Source: Methylophilus sp. QUAN | GTDB lineage: Bacteria > Pseudomonadota > Gammaproteobacteria > Burkholderiales > Methylophilaceae | Length of the DNA: 64,000 nucleotides | Reading direction: 5' to 3' | Assembly (NCBI RefSeq): GCF_015354445.1 | Contig: NZ_JADKYT010000003.1 | Span: 124,001 to 188,000 of the forward strand | Shown: piece by piece, positions 33,374 through 41,661 of the stretch | Numbering within the stretch: position 1 is the stretch's first letter | Layout: the number at the start of each line of letters is the position of its first letter | Notes under the pieces: generated by a model | What the model was told of the DNA's origin: nothing | What the model saw: the letters and a program-made list of their open reading frames with translations, nothing else | Database searches by the model: none | Program-made: the position numbers and the translations under genes

Positions 33374-34435
33374 TTATTGTGAAGCGACGCGGGCAGGTGC
33401 CCAGAACGTTTCCAGGTTGAGCTCTTTCAAGGCTTTGTCGACAAAGCTGGAATTGAGCAGCTGCTGAATATCAATATCGTTGCGAATCAGGCCGGACTCA
33501 CGTGCATAAGACGCGGCACGCTTGTAATGATCTACCAGCGCCTGGTCATATAGCGGTGACCAACGATCACGCCAGCTCACACTATCGTCCTCATAATCAC
33601 GCCTGACCACACTCTCGGGCTGCACCAGGCTGGCATACTCTTTGAGATAGGTTTCTTTGTGTGCCTCTTGCGCGGCCCAATGGTTGGCTTTAATAAACGA
33701 GGTCACGATGGCCTGGGTGAGTTCAGGATGCTCTTTGACAAAGTCATTGCGTGCCCACAAACCACCCATCAGTTTCCAGTCTGGTGGTGCATTCTTGGTT
33801 GACCAGATAATCTTACCCACGCCTTTATCCACCAGGTTATAAGCATCGCTTAACGAATAGAAGGCATCCACTGAGCCGCTTGCCAGTGCCGCAGCACCCA
33901 CTTGCGGATTTACATTGACGATTTTGAAATCGGTCAGCTTGAAGCCATTTTTTTGCACCAGGTTGGCAAATGGGATCTCCCATGGACGGCCTCTATGCAA
34001 GGCAATGCGCTTGCCTTTGAGGTCGGCAATGCTTTTCGCCGTTGAGTTGGCGGGCACCACAAGATAAGAGTTACCGCTACGCCCCCACGGTGACACCAGT
34101 TGCACGCGCGGTTTGGAGCCGTTCAAAATAATCGGCGGCAAATCGCCATAAGCAGCAAAGTCTATGCTTTTGTTGGCAAAGGCTTCATTAACAATCGGCC
34201 CAACCATGGCGGTGGCCGCTGGCACCCACTCCAGCTTGACGCCGCGTTTGGCCAAGGCCTCTTCGAGACCGGTTTCACTGGCCAGCTCGGTGCTGCCCAG
34301 GTAATGCGTTTTGCCATTGAGGTTATAGGCCACGGTGGCAATCCGAACCACTTTCGGGTCGGTTTCAGCATGCACCATGGGCGCAGCCAGCGCCGCCACG
34401 GTCAACACTGATAATACATATCGTAAAAATCTCAT
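33374..34435 (-). CDS. SsuA-like periplasmic sulfonate-binding protein
   Basis: 353-aa true periplasmic binding protein: signal peptide MRFLRYVLSVLTVAALAAP then VHA/ET. It then shows the NitT/TauT/SsuA fold: FAAYGDLPPIILNGSKP, SIADLKGKRIALHRGRPWE and a C-terminal helix-rich lobe. It delivers a sulfonate-like ligand to the permeases at 28633/29445. The ATG at 34435 follows AAGGAGTAAGTAGT. The presence of a signal peptide here contrasts with its three DszB-like cousins. Last gene of the operon with 34479 and 35554. Confidence 0.88.
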   Translation of the reverse strand: MRFLRYVLSVLTVAALAAPMVHAETDPKVVRIATVAYNLNGKTHYLGSTELASETGLEEALAKRGVKLEWVPAATAMVGPIVNEAFANKSIDFAAYGDLPPIILNGSKPRVQLVSPWGRSGNSYLVVPANSTAKSIADLKGKRIALHRGRPWEIPFANLVQKNGFKLTDFKIVNVNPQVGAAALASGSVDAFYSLSDAYNLVDKGVGKIIWSTKNAPPDWKLMGGLWARNDFVKEHPELTQAIVTSFIKANHWAAQEAHKETYLKEYASLVQPESVVRRDYEDDSVSWRDRWSPLYDQALVDHYKRAASYARESGLIRNDIDIQQLLNSSFVDKALKELNLETFWAPARVASQ

Positions 34436-34478
34436 ACTACTTACTCCTTGTTTATTCTTAAGCTTGGCGAACCAGGCT

Positions 34479-35537
34479 TTAGGCAACCGCAGCATATTGA
34501 TGCAATTGTTGCTCGGCATCCCGCAATGGCCTGAAATCAATCCAGTCATCCAGGTCAAAATCTTTGTCCAACAGGCCGTGCACCAGCATGAAGTTCTTTT
34601 GCTGGTGGAACAGCGCTACACGTTCCGGGGACAAATCAGGGGCCAGTTGCAGATGGAAGTTTCCCCCATACGCCGTCGCCACGCCATCTTCGCCAGAGCG
34701 GGTTTCGGATTCCAGAATCTCGCGCACACCTTTGAGGTTACTTTTGGCCCAGTCTGCCGCACGCAAGGTCTGGTAAAGGAAACGCACCACCAGGTCATAA
34801 TGATTGTCCAGCAATGACTGATGCACGGTAATCGGCCGTGGCGTGCCATTATTGACGCGGCTCGACAACTCGGGATAACTGTCGAGGTCTATGCCCACGA
34901 CCGCACCAACGCGCTTGGCGGCATCGACCGCAGACGCGCCTTTCACATACACTGCATCGACTTTGCCTTCGATGAGCGCATCCAGACCAGACCACAACTC
35001 GCCCAGATTATTACTGTTATCACGACCATTGCGGTTACCACGACCAGACGGCACCTCTACCAGACTGACATCATCCAGCGTCAAGCCAGCAATGTTCAGC
35101 GCGCCTTTATACCCATGCAAACTCATGCCTCGCGCGATACTGCTACCACGCACATGGCTGGCAATCGGGTGCTCGATAAACGCCGGCAACGCCAGGCGCA
35201 AGCCCTTCAACTGCTCAGGCTGGGTGATGCCGCTATCCGGCCGCACCAGAATCGCCTGCCACTCGTCAATCCAGGTCAGGCCAATGAGTTTGGTCGGCGC
35301 ACCCTGGGCTTTGGCGGCCAGTGCCAGCAAGTTACCCCCTTCGCGGATCAATGAAGGTAATTCATGATCATAATGATGCTTGGACAGCTCTTTCGGCGCC
35401 TCCTGCAAGGTGGCGATGTTGATGTTGTCCCGCGCGAACTCTTCATTGAGCCAGCCCAATTTATAGGCCAGACCAGTGGCGGTCGGCACCGGGCAACGCG
35501 TGAACCAGAGTTGGTCGATAGTGTGTGCTGTGGTCAC
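34479..35537 (-). CDS. DszB-like putative sulfinate desulfinase (paralogue 3), cytoplasmic
   Basis: 352 aa, no signal peptide. FTRCPVPTATGLAYKLGW has C15 equivalent to DszB Cys27; KHHYDHELPSLIREGGN has H55 and R65 (10 apart, as DszB His60/Arg70) followed by GG. It is most like 23393-24487 in the rest (VNNGTPRPITV, DFDLDDWIDFRPL). It has an insertion rich in Asn/Gly/Arg near residue 165. I start it at GTG 35537, with CAGGAGCG upstream, 16 bases past the aldolase-like gene; the frame is open to 35600 but that overlaps the upstream gene. Predicted to liberate sulfite from a sulfinate; otherwise a cytoplasmic ligand-binding relative of SsuA. Confidence 0.72.
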   Translation of the reverse strand: MTTAHTIDQLWFTRCPVPTATGLAYKLGWLNEEFARDNINIATLQEAPKELSKHHYDHELPSLIREGGNLLALAAKAQGAPTKLIGLTWIDEWQAILVRPDSGITQPEQLKGLRLALPAFIEHPIASHVRGSSIARGMSLHGYKGALNIAGLTLDDVSLVEVPSGRGNRNGRDNSNNLGELWSGLDALIEGKVDAVYVKGASAVDAAKRVGAVVGIDLDSYPELSSRVNNGTPRPITVHQSLLDNHYDLVVRFLYQTLRAADWAKSNLKGVREILESETRSGEDGVATAYGGNFHLQLAPDLSPERVALFHQQKNFMLVHGLLDKDFDLDDWIDFRPLRDAEQQLHQYAAVA

Positions 35538-35553
35538 TTGAACGCTCCTGTAA

Positions 35554-36276
35554 TTACAAGTCAGATGGTCGCAACAAGCCTTCTTCTTTGGCTTGCTCAT
35601 AAAGCTTGGCCATCTTCCATTGCTGCTTCAACACCCCTGGACCATACTCGCGTGAACCACCCAGCGCTTCTGCCAGGGTTTGCAACTTGGCGCCTTCTTC
35701 CAGCAACAAAATAAACTCGGCCAATTTACGCAGGCCCTCTTTACCCCACACCGTCGAGCCACCGTTGGCTTCCAAAATCGCGATGTTATGCGGATTAATC
35801 GCTATCTGATCAAGGATGAAATCCACCTCCTGCTGACGGCGGTCAATATAAATCGGGATTTCTTTAATCAGGTTAAAGCGCTGTACCGGCACATAGCGGA
35901 TAGGCAGGGTGCGATGCGTTTGTGCCCAGGCACCCAGATAGGTGGAGTGTATGTGTGAAATAGTGGTCACTTCGGGACGCACCTGGAACAACTTGGTGTA
36001 GCGGCCAGCGCCTGCGCCACTGCCCTTACCAGAATAAACGGTGCCATCAAACCCCACTACGGTGGCTTCAATGGCCTTGCCTTTGTTAAACGGGCCGGGA
36101 TCATTCACGATGATCAATTTGTCCTGGCCTGGCACGCGGTGTACAAACCCCACGGTGCCATTGGCGGTGATGGTGTCCGTCTCACGGAACACGTCAAATG
36201 CCAGTTTGGCTTCTGCCACAGTCTCGCTCACGTAACGTTCCAGATCCAGTTCGGTATTAATAGTCACGACAGTCAT
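35554..36276 (-). CDS. Class II aldolase/adducin-fold protein (second of two), altered metal site
   Basis: 240 aa paralogue of 12403-13107: shares HRVPGQDKLIIVNDPGP, the zinc pair SHIHSTYLGAW (H108, H110), YVPVQRFNLIKEIP and YGPGVLKQQWK. The third zinc His of the aldolase family is again replaced: EANGGSTVWGK (N171-G172-G173 for NHG). Start ATG 36276 with GAAAGGAC in front. First gene of the operon aldolase-like, DszB-like 3, SsuA-like. Co-transcription with a desulfinase candidate suggests it acts on the same compound or its desulfonated product. Confidence 0.8.
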   Translation of the reverse strand: MTVVTINTELDLERYVSETVAEAKLAFDVFRETDTITANGTVGFVHRVPGQDKLIIVNDPGPFNKGKAIEATVVGFDGTVYSGKGSGAGAGRYTKLFQVRPEVTTISHIHSTYLGAWAQTHRTLPIRYVPVQRFNLIKEIPIYIDRRQQEVDFILDQIAINPHNIAILEANGGSTVWGKEGLRKLAEFILLLEEGAKLQTLAEALGGSREYGPGVLKQQWKMAKLYEQAKEEGLLRPSDL

Positions 36277-36320
36277 TGTCAGTCCTTTCAAAATACATGT
36301 GAAAACAACACGGACTATTT

Positions 36321-36337
36321 TGCAAAGACTGTGCCAC
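36321..36337 (-). promoter_or_regulatory. Sigma-54 promoter of the aldolase-DszB-SsuA operon
   Basis: Minus strand GTGGCACAGTCTTTGCA: GG (36335-36334), ten bases, GC (36323-36322), with perfect TGGCAC and TTTGC elements, about 46 bases before the ATG at 36276. Confidence 0.82.
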
Positions 36338-36401
36338 CTGCAACATTGAAAATTTACCTATAAAAATCATCATGTTAATAAAATCACAATCATCAAACGC
36401 C

Positions 36402-36435
36402 TGTTGCCCAGGCAACAAGTGTTGCGATTAACACA
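36402..36435. promoter_or_regulatory. Perfect activator site plus a half-degenerate copy, upstream of the activator gene
   Basis: TGTTGC-CCAG-GCAACA at 36402-36417 and TGTTGC-GATT-AACACA at 36420-36435. They lie 67 bases above the minus-strand sigma-54 promoter and between the divergent activator gene and the operon. A TATAAT at about 36499-36504 may be the -10 of the activator's own promoter. Confidence 0.7.
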
Positions 36436-36572
36436 GCAAAATGTTGAATTCCCATCCCTCACCAAGGCCGCCACCAATATAACCAATATGAATATTGTTA
36501 TAATTTATAGAACTTTGACTTATTAATGATCAATGTAATATAGTGACTCGCCTGTTAAATAAGGAGTCAATG

Positions 36573-37706
36573 ATGAGCGCACAACGATGGGATATCCGTG
36601 ATTCGTACACCGAACGTACCGATCATGTGATCACACACCCGAATCCGTCTGCCGTCAGCTTGTCCGTGCGGGCAAGTGCACTGGTGTTCAGCGATCCCAA
36701 GTCACAAAATTTGCTGTCCTTAATCGAAAGAATTGCGTCCAGCAATGCAACCGCGCTGATTATTGGCGAAACCGGGACCGGCAAGGAACTGATTGCCCGC
36801 CACATTCACTCACTGAGCAACCGTAGAAACGGCCCGTTTCAGGCGATTAATTGCGGCGCCTTCTCCGAAACACTGGTAGAAAGCGAGTTGTTTGGCTATG
36901 AAAAAGGCGCATTTACCGGCGCCAACACGTCCAAAGTGGGCTGGTTTGAAACCGCCAATGGTGGCACGCTGTTCCTGGATGAAATTGGTGATTTACCGCA
37001 GTCTACCCAAGTAAAATTATTGCGCGTGCTGCAAGAACGCGAAGTGGTACGTGTAGGCGCCAGAAAGCCGATTCCGATTGATGTGCGCCTGATTGCGGCG
37101 ACCAACGTTAACCTCGAAGAAGCGGTGAAAGCCGGGCGTTTCCGCGAAGATTTGTACTACCGCATTAAAGTCGTCCCGGTAGAACTGCTACCCCTGCGCG
37201 AACGCCGTGGTGACATTTTGCCGCTAGTTGAGCACTTTTTAAATGTATATCGCAACAAATTAAATACATCTAGCCACACATTAGCACCAGAAACCACTTC
37301 GTTGCTCATGGACTATCCGTGGCCAGGCAACATCCGCGAACTGGAGAATGTGATCCACCGCGCAGTCTTGGTGAGTACCTCCAACACGCTGTACCCGAAA
37401 GACCTGAACCTGCCCAAGATCAGCTTTAACCGGCCAGAATTGACGACTGAGGATGACAGCGGCATCACAGCACCGATTCCCAGCCGCATCAGTTACGAAC
37501 GCCAAAGCGCGTTGTACAAGCTGGAGAGCGTGCTGGAGGAATTGTTTGAGCAGGCACCAGAAAATCTGTACGAACTGATCAATGGCACCACGGTAAGCAA
37601 GGCTTACGAGCACAGCAAAAACAACCAGGTACACACCGCCAAACTGCTAGGCATCAGTCGCAATATCCTGCGCGCCAGGTTAAAAGAGCTTAACCTGATC
37701 GCATAA
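36573..37706 (+). CDS. Sigma-54-dependent activator without a sensor domain (SfnR-type)
   Basis: 377 aa. The AAA+ domain runs from about residue 40 to 280: Walker A GETGTGKE (65-72), GAFTGA loop (112-117) that contacts sigma-54, Walker B GGTLFLDEIGD, and the arginine-finger region FREDLYYRIKV. A Fis-type helix-turn-helix ends the protein (NNQVHTAKLLGISRNILRARLKEL). Only about 35 residues precede the AAA+ domain, so there is no receiver, GAF or PAS module; Pseudomonas SfnR, regulator of dimethyl sulfone use, has the same form. Control may therefore act on its expression. AAGGAG lies 6 bases before the ATG at 36573 (another ATG at 36570). Probable activator of all nine island promoters. Confidence 0.9.
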   Translation: MSAQRWDIRDSYTERTDHVITHPNPSAVSLSVRASALVFSDPKSQNLLSLIERIASSNATALIIGETGTGKELIARHIHSLSNRRNGPFQAINCGAFSETLVESELFGYEKGAFTGANTSKVGWFETANGGTLFLDEIGDLPQSTQVKLLRVLQEREVVRVGARKPIPIDVRLIAATNVNLEEAVKAGRFREDLYYRIKVVPVELLPLRERRGDILPLVEHFLNVYRNKLNTSSHTLAPETTSLLMDYPWPGNIRELENVIHRAVLVSTSNTLYPKDLNLPKISFNRPELTTEDDSGITAPIPSRISYERQSALYKLESVLEELFEQAPENLYELINGTTVSKAYEHSKNNQVHTAKLLGISRNILRARLKELNLIA

Positions 37707-37737
37707 AAAAAGAGGGGTTTGATACCCCTCTTTTTTT
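37705..37737 (+). terminator. Bidirectional terminator between the activator and the FMN reductase
   Basis: GAGGGGT (37712-37718) and ACCCCTC (37724-37730), flanked by seven A on the left and seven T on the right, so it works for both converging genes. Confidence 0.9.
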
Positions 37738-37764
37738 ATGCAGAACGCACTCAAACAGCCTGCA

Positions 37765-38316
37765 TTAAGCCACTAGCGTCTCTGGCAGATGCTGCTTGAT
37801 GAGCACCGCAGCCTGCGCCAATGCCTGCTCAATACGCTGTTCAATCACGGCGCTATCCAGTTGATAGTTGGTAAACTCAGCATCCCTGGCATAAATCGTG
37901 GTCGGGATGGTATAAATACCAAAAAAGCTGGCCAGACTTCTCAAGTGCGACTCCAGTACCAGCGCATGGTGATCGCTGCCACCAGTGGCAACGAGGATCG
38001 CCACTTTACCCGTGAGTTTTTTCGGGTCTATCAGGTCGAAAAAGTGTTTGAGCAGGCCAGTATAAGAAGCTTTATACACTGGCGTACCAATGACGATAAT
38101 ATCGGCCTGGTGCAATTTGTCATAGGCTTGCGTCAACGCTGGCGGAAATTGGTTGAACGACACAGTAGGCCCTAAGTCGGCGGCCAGTTTAGAGATATCG
38201 ATCACCTCACCCGGGCTATGAAACTTCTGACTGGCTTTGGCCACGGCAGCTTCTACCAGTGACAGCGTTCTGGAAGGAGCGGTGATATTCCCGGAGACTC
38301 CAACAATTCTTGGCAT
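37765..38316 (-). CDS. MsuE/SsuE-like NAD(P)H-dependent FMN reductase
   Basis: 183 aa flavodoxin-fold reductase: RIVGVSGNITAPSRTLSLVEAA (phosphate-binding loop), IIVIGTPVYKASYTGLLKHFFDLIDP (hallmark of SsuE/MsuE) and VAILVATGGSDHHALVLE. It reduces FMN for the two-component monooxygenases at 8653 and 9834, which lack their own reductase domain. Start ATG 38316 after AGGAAATCAAA. Single-gene unit with its own sigma-54 promoter and activator site at the right end of the island. Confidence 0.92.
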   Translation of the reverse strand: MPRIVGVSGNITAPSRTLSLVEAAVAKASQKFHSPGEVIDISKLAADLGPTVSFNQFPPALTQAYDKLHQADIIVIGTPVYKASYTGLLKHFFDLIDPKKLTGKVAILVATGGSDHHALVLESHLRSLASFFGIYTIPTTIYARDAEFTNYQLDSAVIEQRIEQALAQAAVLIKQHLPETLVA

Positions 38317-38351
38317 TTTGATTTCCTGATTAAACAATGTCCTTGTTTAAC

Positions 38352-38368
38352 AGCAAATTAAATGCCAG
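38352..38368 (-). promoter_or_regulatory. Sigma-54 promoter of the FMN reductase
   Basis: Minus strand CTGGCATTTAATTTGCT: GG (38366-38365), ten bases, GC (38354-38353). About 37 bases before the ATG at 38316. Confidence 0.8.
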
Positions 38369-38437
38369 ATTTAAATCATTTAAAATCAATCACATGCAAA
38401 ACAGATGCTGCCTAATCAACAATCAAATCCCCTCAAA

Positions 38438-38453
38438 TGTTGGGAATGCAACA
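38438..38453. promoter_or_regulatory. Activator-site inverted repeat (TGTTGG-GAAT-GCAACA)
   Basis: One mismatch from the island consensus, 72 bases above the reductase promoter. It marks the right boundary of the regulon. Confidence 0.65.
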
Positions 38454-38478
38454 CATCAGACCTGCGCGACCCTGGCGA

Positions 38479-38970
38479 CTAGGTTTTAATTTTGCGCGTG
38501 GGGCGCGCAGGTGTCATGTGTTCAGCGTACATATTAATCAGGCTACGCTGGCCACTACCGTCACCACACGACTGAAAATGAATCAGGTAGCGTTTGCCGA
38601 TCTTGATAAACTGGTGCGCGGCCTGAATTTCTTCCAGCGACAACACCGGGTTCTCGCCGACGTTGGTCGCAATATCGAGCTTACGCCCCAGCCAGTCAAC
38701 GCCAATTTTCTCCGGCGTCATGCCACTCTCGCTGTAAGCCACGGTTTTCACGGTCGCCACCGTGACTTGCTGTTGGCAATCAGGTAACACTTCATCCATG
38801 CTGACAAGCGCAACGACTGCCGGTTTGGCCGCTGTTTTGCTGCCGGGTAACGGTGCATGTATCACTTTAGCACTGTCACTGGCGGCCAACACCAACGCTG
38901 GCAACAGACATGGCAGCATCATGAGCAAGCAAGCCAGGCGAACACTGGCGGGGATGGTGGTCGAACGCAT
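38479..38970 (-). CDS. Small secreted protein of unknown function
   Basis: 163 aa with a signal peptide (about residues 1-29, LACLLMMLPCLLPALVLA). The mature part has two cysteines that could pair (LPDCQQQV and FQSCGDGS) and no motif I recognise. GGGAGCG precedes the ATG. It stands alone between the reductase unit and DUF1328/relA; it is not obviously part of the sulfur system. The 218 bases upstream (38971-39188) show no other gene. Confidence 0.7.
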   Translation of the reverse strand: MRSTTIPASVRLACLLMMLPCLLPALVLAASDSAKVIHAPLPGSKTAAKPAVVALVSMDEVLPDCQQQVTVATVKTVAYSESGMTPEKIGVDWLGRKLDIATNVGENPVLSLEEIQAAHQFIKIGKRYLIHFQSCGDGSGQRSLINMYAEHMTPARPTRKIKT

Positions 38971-39188
38971 GGCACGCTCCCTTCATTGAGGATGCTTTTT
39001 ATTTAAATAGGCAGATGACATCTGCCAATATAGCGCATTTGGTAAACAGGCGAAGAGGATTAACCTTTGTAAAACGCGACCCCGTAGGCAAATTCTGACC
39101 AGCAATTTAGCAAAGCACCGATAGGACTAGCCTGCCCGGCCTTTTAAGATGCCAACATCCTCCCTGTCTAAAACGAAAGGTCAGACCT

Positions 39189-39362
39189 ATGCTTTATTAT
39201 GCATTGCTGTTTCTTGTGATCTCTTTTGTGGCTGGTTTACTGGGTTTCAGGGGCATTGAGTCTGGTGCCGCCACGATCTCTAAAGTATTCTTCTTTATTT
39301 TCCTGCTGCTGGCGATTGGTATTGCCCTGGCTGCAGCGTTGGGTATCAGCCTGTTTGCATAA
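39189..39362 (+). CDS. DUF1328 small membrane protein
   Basis: 57 aa, read directly from the sequence. It begins [20 protein letters not shown], then [20 protein letters not shown] and a second hydrophobic segment to the end. Two membrane helices separated by a GFxGI..GAA..SK motif are the DUF1328 (YtjA-like) signature. AAAGGTCAGACCT precedes the ATG. Function unknown; in other bacteria it is often stress-linked. Confidence 0.88.
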   Translation: MLYYALLFLVISFVAGLLGFRGIESGAATISKVFFFIFLLLAIGIALAAALGISLFA

Positions 39363-39446
39363 CAGCTGATCCAAATCACGCGCCCTGACCATTGTCATGG
39401 CGCGTTTTAGCTTTACGCTCATGCGCAATCGCGGCGATAATACTTC

Positions 39447-41651
39447 ATGGTTTCAGTCAGCCGCCCCGCACACACTCCTATTGCCAACGATCCTCAGGCG
39501 CTCGCCGCATGGATTGCGTCTTTACCGTCCCGTTTTACCCCCCATGAATTAGCGCAGATTCGCCAGGCCGGTGAGCTGGCTGCCACGCTGTATCGTGAAA
39601 AATGCGCCATGAACAGCAGCCCCTTGCTGCAACATGCGTTGGAAACTGCCGCCATCCTGACTGAGATGAATATGGATGCAGATAGCCTGGTGGCTGCGAT
39701 CTTACAGGCAATGCCTGACTGCTTAAGCGATTGGTCAGTTGAGTTGTCCAGCCAGTTCGGTCCAACGGTGGTGAGCTTGGTCGAGGGCATCGCCCGTATG
39801 TCACAGATCCAGGCCTTGAGCGAGGTCGATAGCGCACAGCATGACCGTGCACAACAGCTGGAAGCCCTGCGCAAAATGCTGCTGGCCATGGTGCAGGATA
39901 TCCGCGTGGTCCTGATCAAGCTGGCAGAACGCACGCAATTACTGCGACACCTCTCTGGGGCCAGCCCCGAGGTACAGGCGCAGGTGGCTCGCGAAAACCA
40001 GAGTATTTTTGCCCCTCTGGCCAACAGGCTGGGCGTGTGGCAATTGAAATGGGAGCTGGAAGATTTATCGTTGCGCTACCTGGAGCCACAGCTCTATAAA
40101 GAAGTGGCGAAGATGCTAGACGAGCGGCGTGTTGACCGCGAACAATACATTGCAGACGTGGTCGCCCAACTGCAACACGAACTCACGCTGGCGGGCGTCA
40201 AGGCGGAAGTCAGCGGTCGGCCCAAGCATATCTCCAGCATCGTCAAAAAAATGAAGAGTAAGCATTTGCAGTTTAACCAGCTGTATGACGTGCGTGCCGT
40301 GCGCATCATGGTAGACGATATCAAGGACTGCTATACCGCACTCGGCCTGGTGCATCACCTGTGGCAGCCGATTCCGGGTGAGTTTGACGACTATATCGCG
40401 CGCCCGAAAAGCAACAATTACCGTTCATTGCATACGGCAGTGAGTGGCCCGCGCGGCCTGGCGCTGGAGGTGCAAATCCGCACCTTTGAAATGCACCAGC
40501 ATTCGGAGCTAGGCGTGGCAGCGCACTGGCGCTATAAAGAAGGCGCCAAGTCAGATGCCAGGTTTGATGAAAAAATTGCCTGGTTGCGCCAGATTCTTTC
40601 CTGGAAAGACGACGTGGCCGACCACGGCGATTTGCTGGAACAATTTAATAGCGAACTGTTCCAGGACAAGGTGTATGTGCTGACGCCACAAGGCAAGGTG
40701 ATTGATTTGCCGCACGGTGCTACGCCGATTGATTTTGCCTATGCCTTGCATACCGACCTCGGGCATAGAACCAAGGGCGCCAAAATCAATGGTCAAATCG
40801 TGCCGTTACACACGCGGCTGGAGAACGGGCAACGGGTGGAGATTCTCACCGCCAAACAGGGCGCCCCCAGCCGCGACTGGCTGAATGCATCATTGGGTTT
40901 TTTGCAAAGTCCGAGTGCGCGCGCCAAGGTCAGGCACTGGTTTAAATACCAGCACTTTGACGAAAATGTCGCCCAGGGCCGCGCCAAGCTGGATAAAGAA
41001 CTGCATAGAGCCGGGGCAGGCAGCCTGCCACTGGAACGTATCGCGCAAAAATTGCAATTCCAGAAGCTGGAAGATTGTCTGGCAGCGATTGGGCGCGGTG
41101 ACATTAGCGAGCACCAGATTGCCATTACCATCCAGGGCGAAATCGCCCCTGCCGAACCGGCACCCGCACCGCCACTGGTCAAACGCCCAACCGCTTCGCA
41201 GGTCAACCATGCAGGCGTCACCATTGAAGGCATAGGCAATGTGCAAACCACCATGGCCAGATGCTGCAAACCGGTGTCGCCAGAGCCCATCGTCGGCTAC
41301 CTGACACGCAACCACAGCGTCACCATCCACCGCCAGGCCTGCACCTTTATTAGCCGCCTGGCCGAGATACGCCAGAATCGCTTGCTGGCCGCACAATGGG
41401 GCAACAGCCAATCAGGGTTATCAGAAGTGGATATTGTGCTGGAAGCCAATGACAGGCAGGGCTTGCTACGCGATATCAGCGAACTGTTTGCGCGTGAAAA
41501 AATCAATACTACCAAGGCCAATACGCTGAGTCGCAACCATGTGGCCCTGATGCAATTTACGGTAGAACTCACCGACATTGACCAGTTGCAGCACTTGCTG
41601 CTGCGCTTACAACAGGTGCCAGGTGTGATCTCGGCACAACGAAAAACCTGA
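39447..41651 (+). CDS. relA: RelA-type (p)ppGpp synthetase with inactive hydrolase domain
   Basis: 734 aa long RelA/SpoT homologue. The N-terminal HD region (about 60-190) lacks the catalytic His-Asp: the helix reads AAILQAMPDCLSDW where bifunctional enzymes have a LLHDVVEDT-type sequence. It is therefore expected to be a synthetase only. The synthetase domain shows GRPKHISSIVKKMKSK and QLYDVRAVRIMV, then PKSNNYRSLHTAV. TGS domain at about 410-470 (DKVYVLTPQGKVIDLPHGATP); zinc-finger-like and ACT domains to the end. It makes the stringent-response alarmone on amino acid starvation. No clear ribosome site before the ATG at 39447. Confidence 0.95.
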   Translation: MVSVSRPAHTPIANDPQALAAWIASLPSRFTPHELAQIRQAGELAATLYREKCAMNSSPLLQHALETAAILTEMNMDADSLVAAILQAMPDCLSDWSVELSSQFGPTVVSLVEGIARMSQIQALSEVDSAQHDRAQQLEALRKMLLAMVQDIRVVLIKLAERTQLLRHLSGASPEVQAQVARENQSIFAPLANRLGVWQLKWELEDLSLRYLEPQLYKEVAKMLDERRVDREQYIADVVAQLQHELTLAGVKAEVSGRPKHISSIVKKMKSKHLQFNQLYDVRAVRIMVDDIKDCYTALGLVHHLWQPIPGEFDDYIARPKSNNYRSLHTAVSGPRGLALEVQIRTFEMHQHSELGVAAHWRYKEGAKSDARFDEKIAWLRQILSWKDDVADHGDLLEQFNSELFQDKVYVLTPQGKVIDLPHGATPIDFAYALHTDLGHRTKGAKINGQIVPLHTRLENGQRVEILTAKQGAPSRDWLNASLGFLQSPSARAKVRHWFKYQHFDENVAQGRAKLDKELHRAGAGSLPLERIAQKLQFQKLEDCLAAIGRGDISEHQIAITIQGEIAPAEPAPAPPLVKRPTASQVNHAGVTIEGIGNVQTTMARCCKPVSPEPIVGYLTRNHSVTIHRQACTFISRLAEIRQNRLLAAQWGNSQSGLSEVDIVLEANDRQGLLRDISELFAREKINTTKANTLSRNHVALMQFTVELTDIDQLQHLLLRLQQVPGVISAQRKT

Positions 41652-41661
41652 AAGAGGCCAT

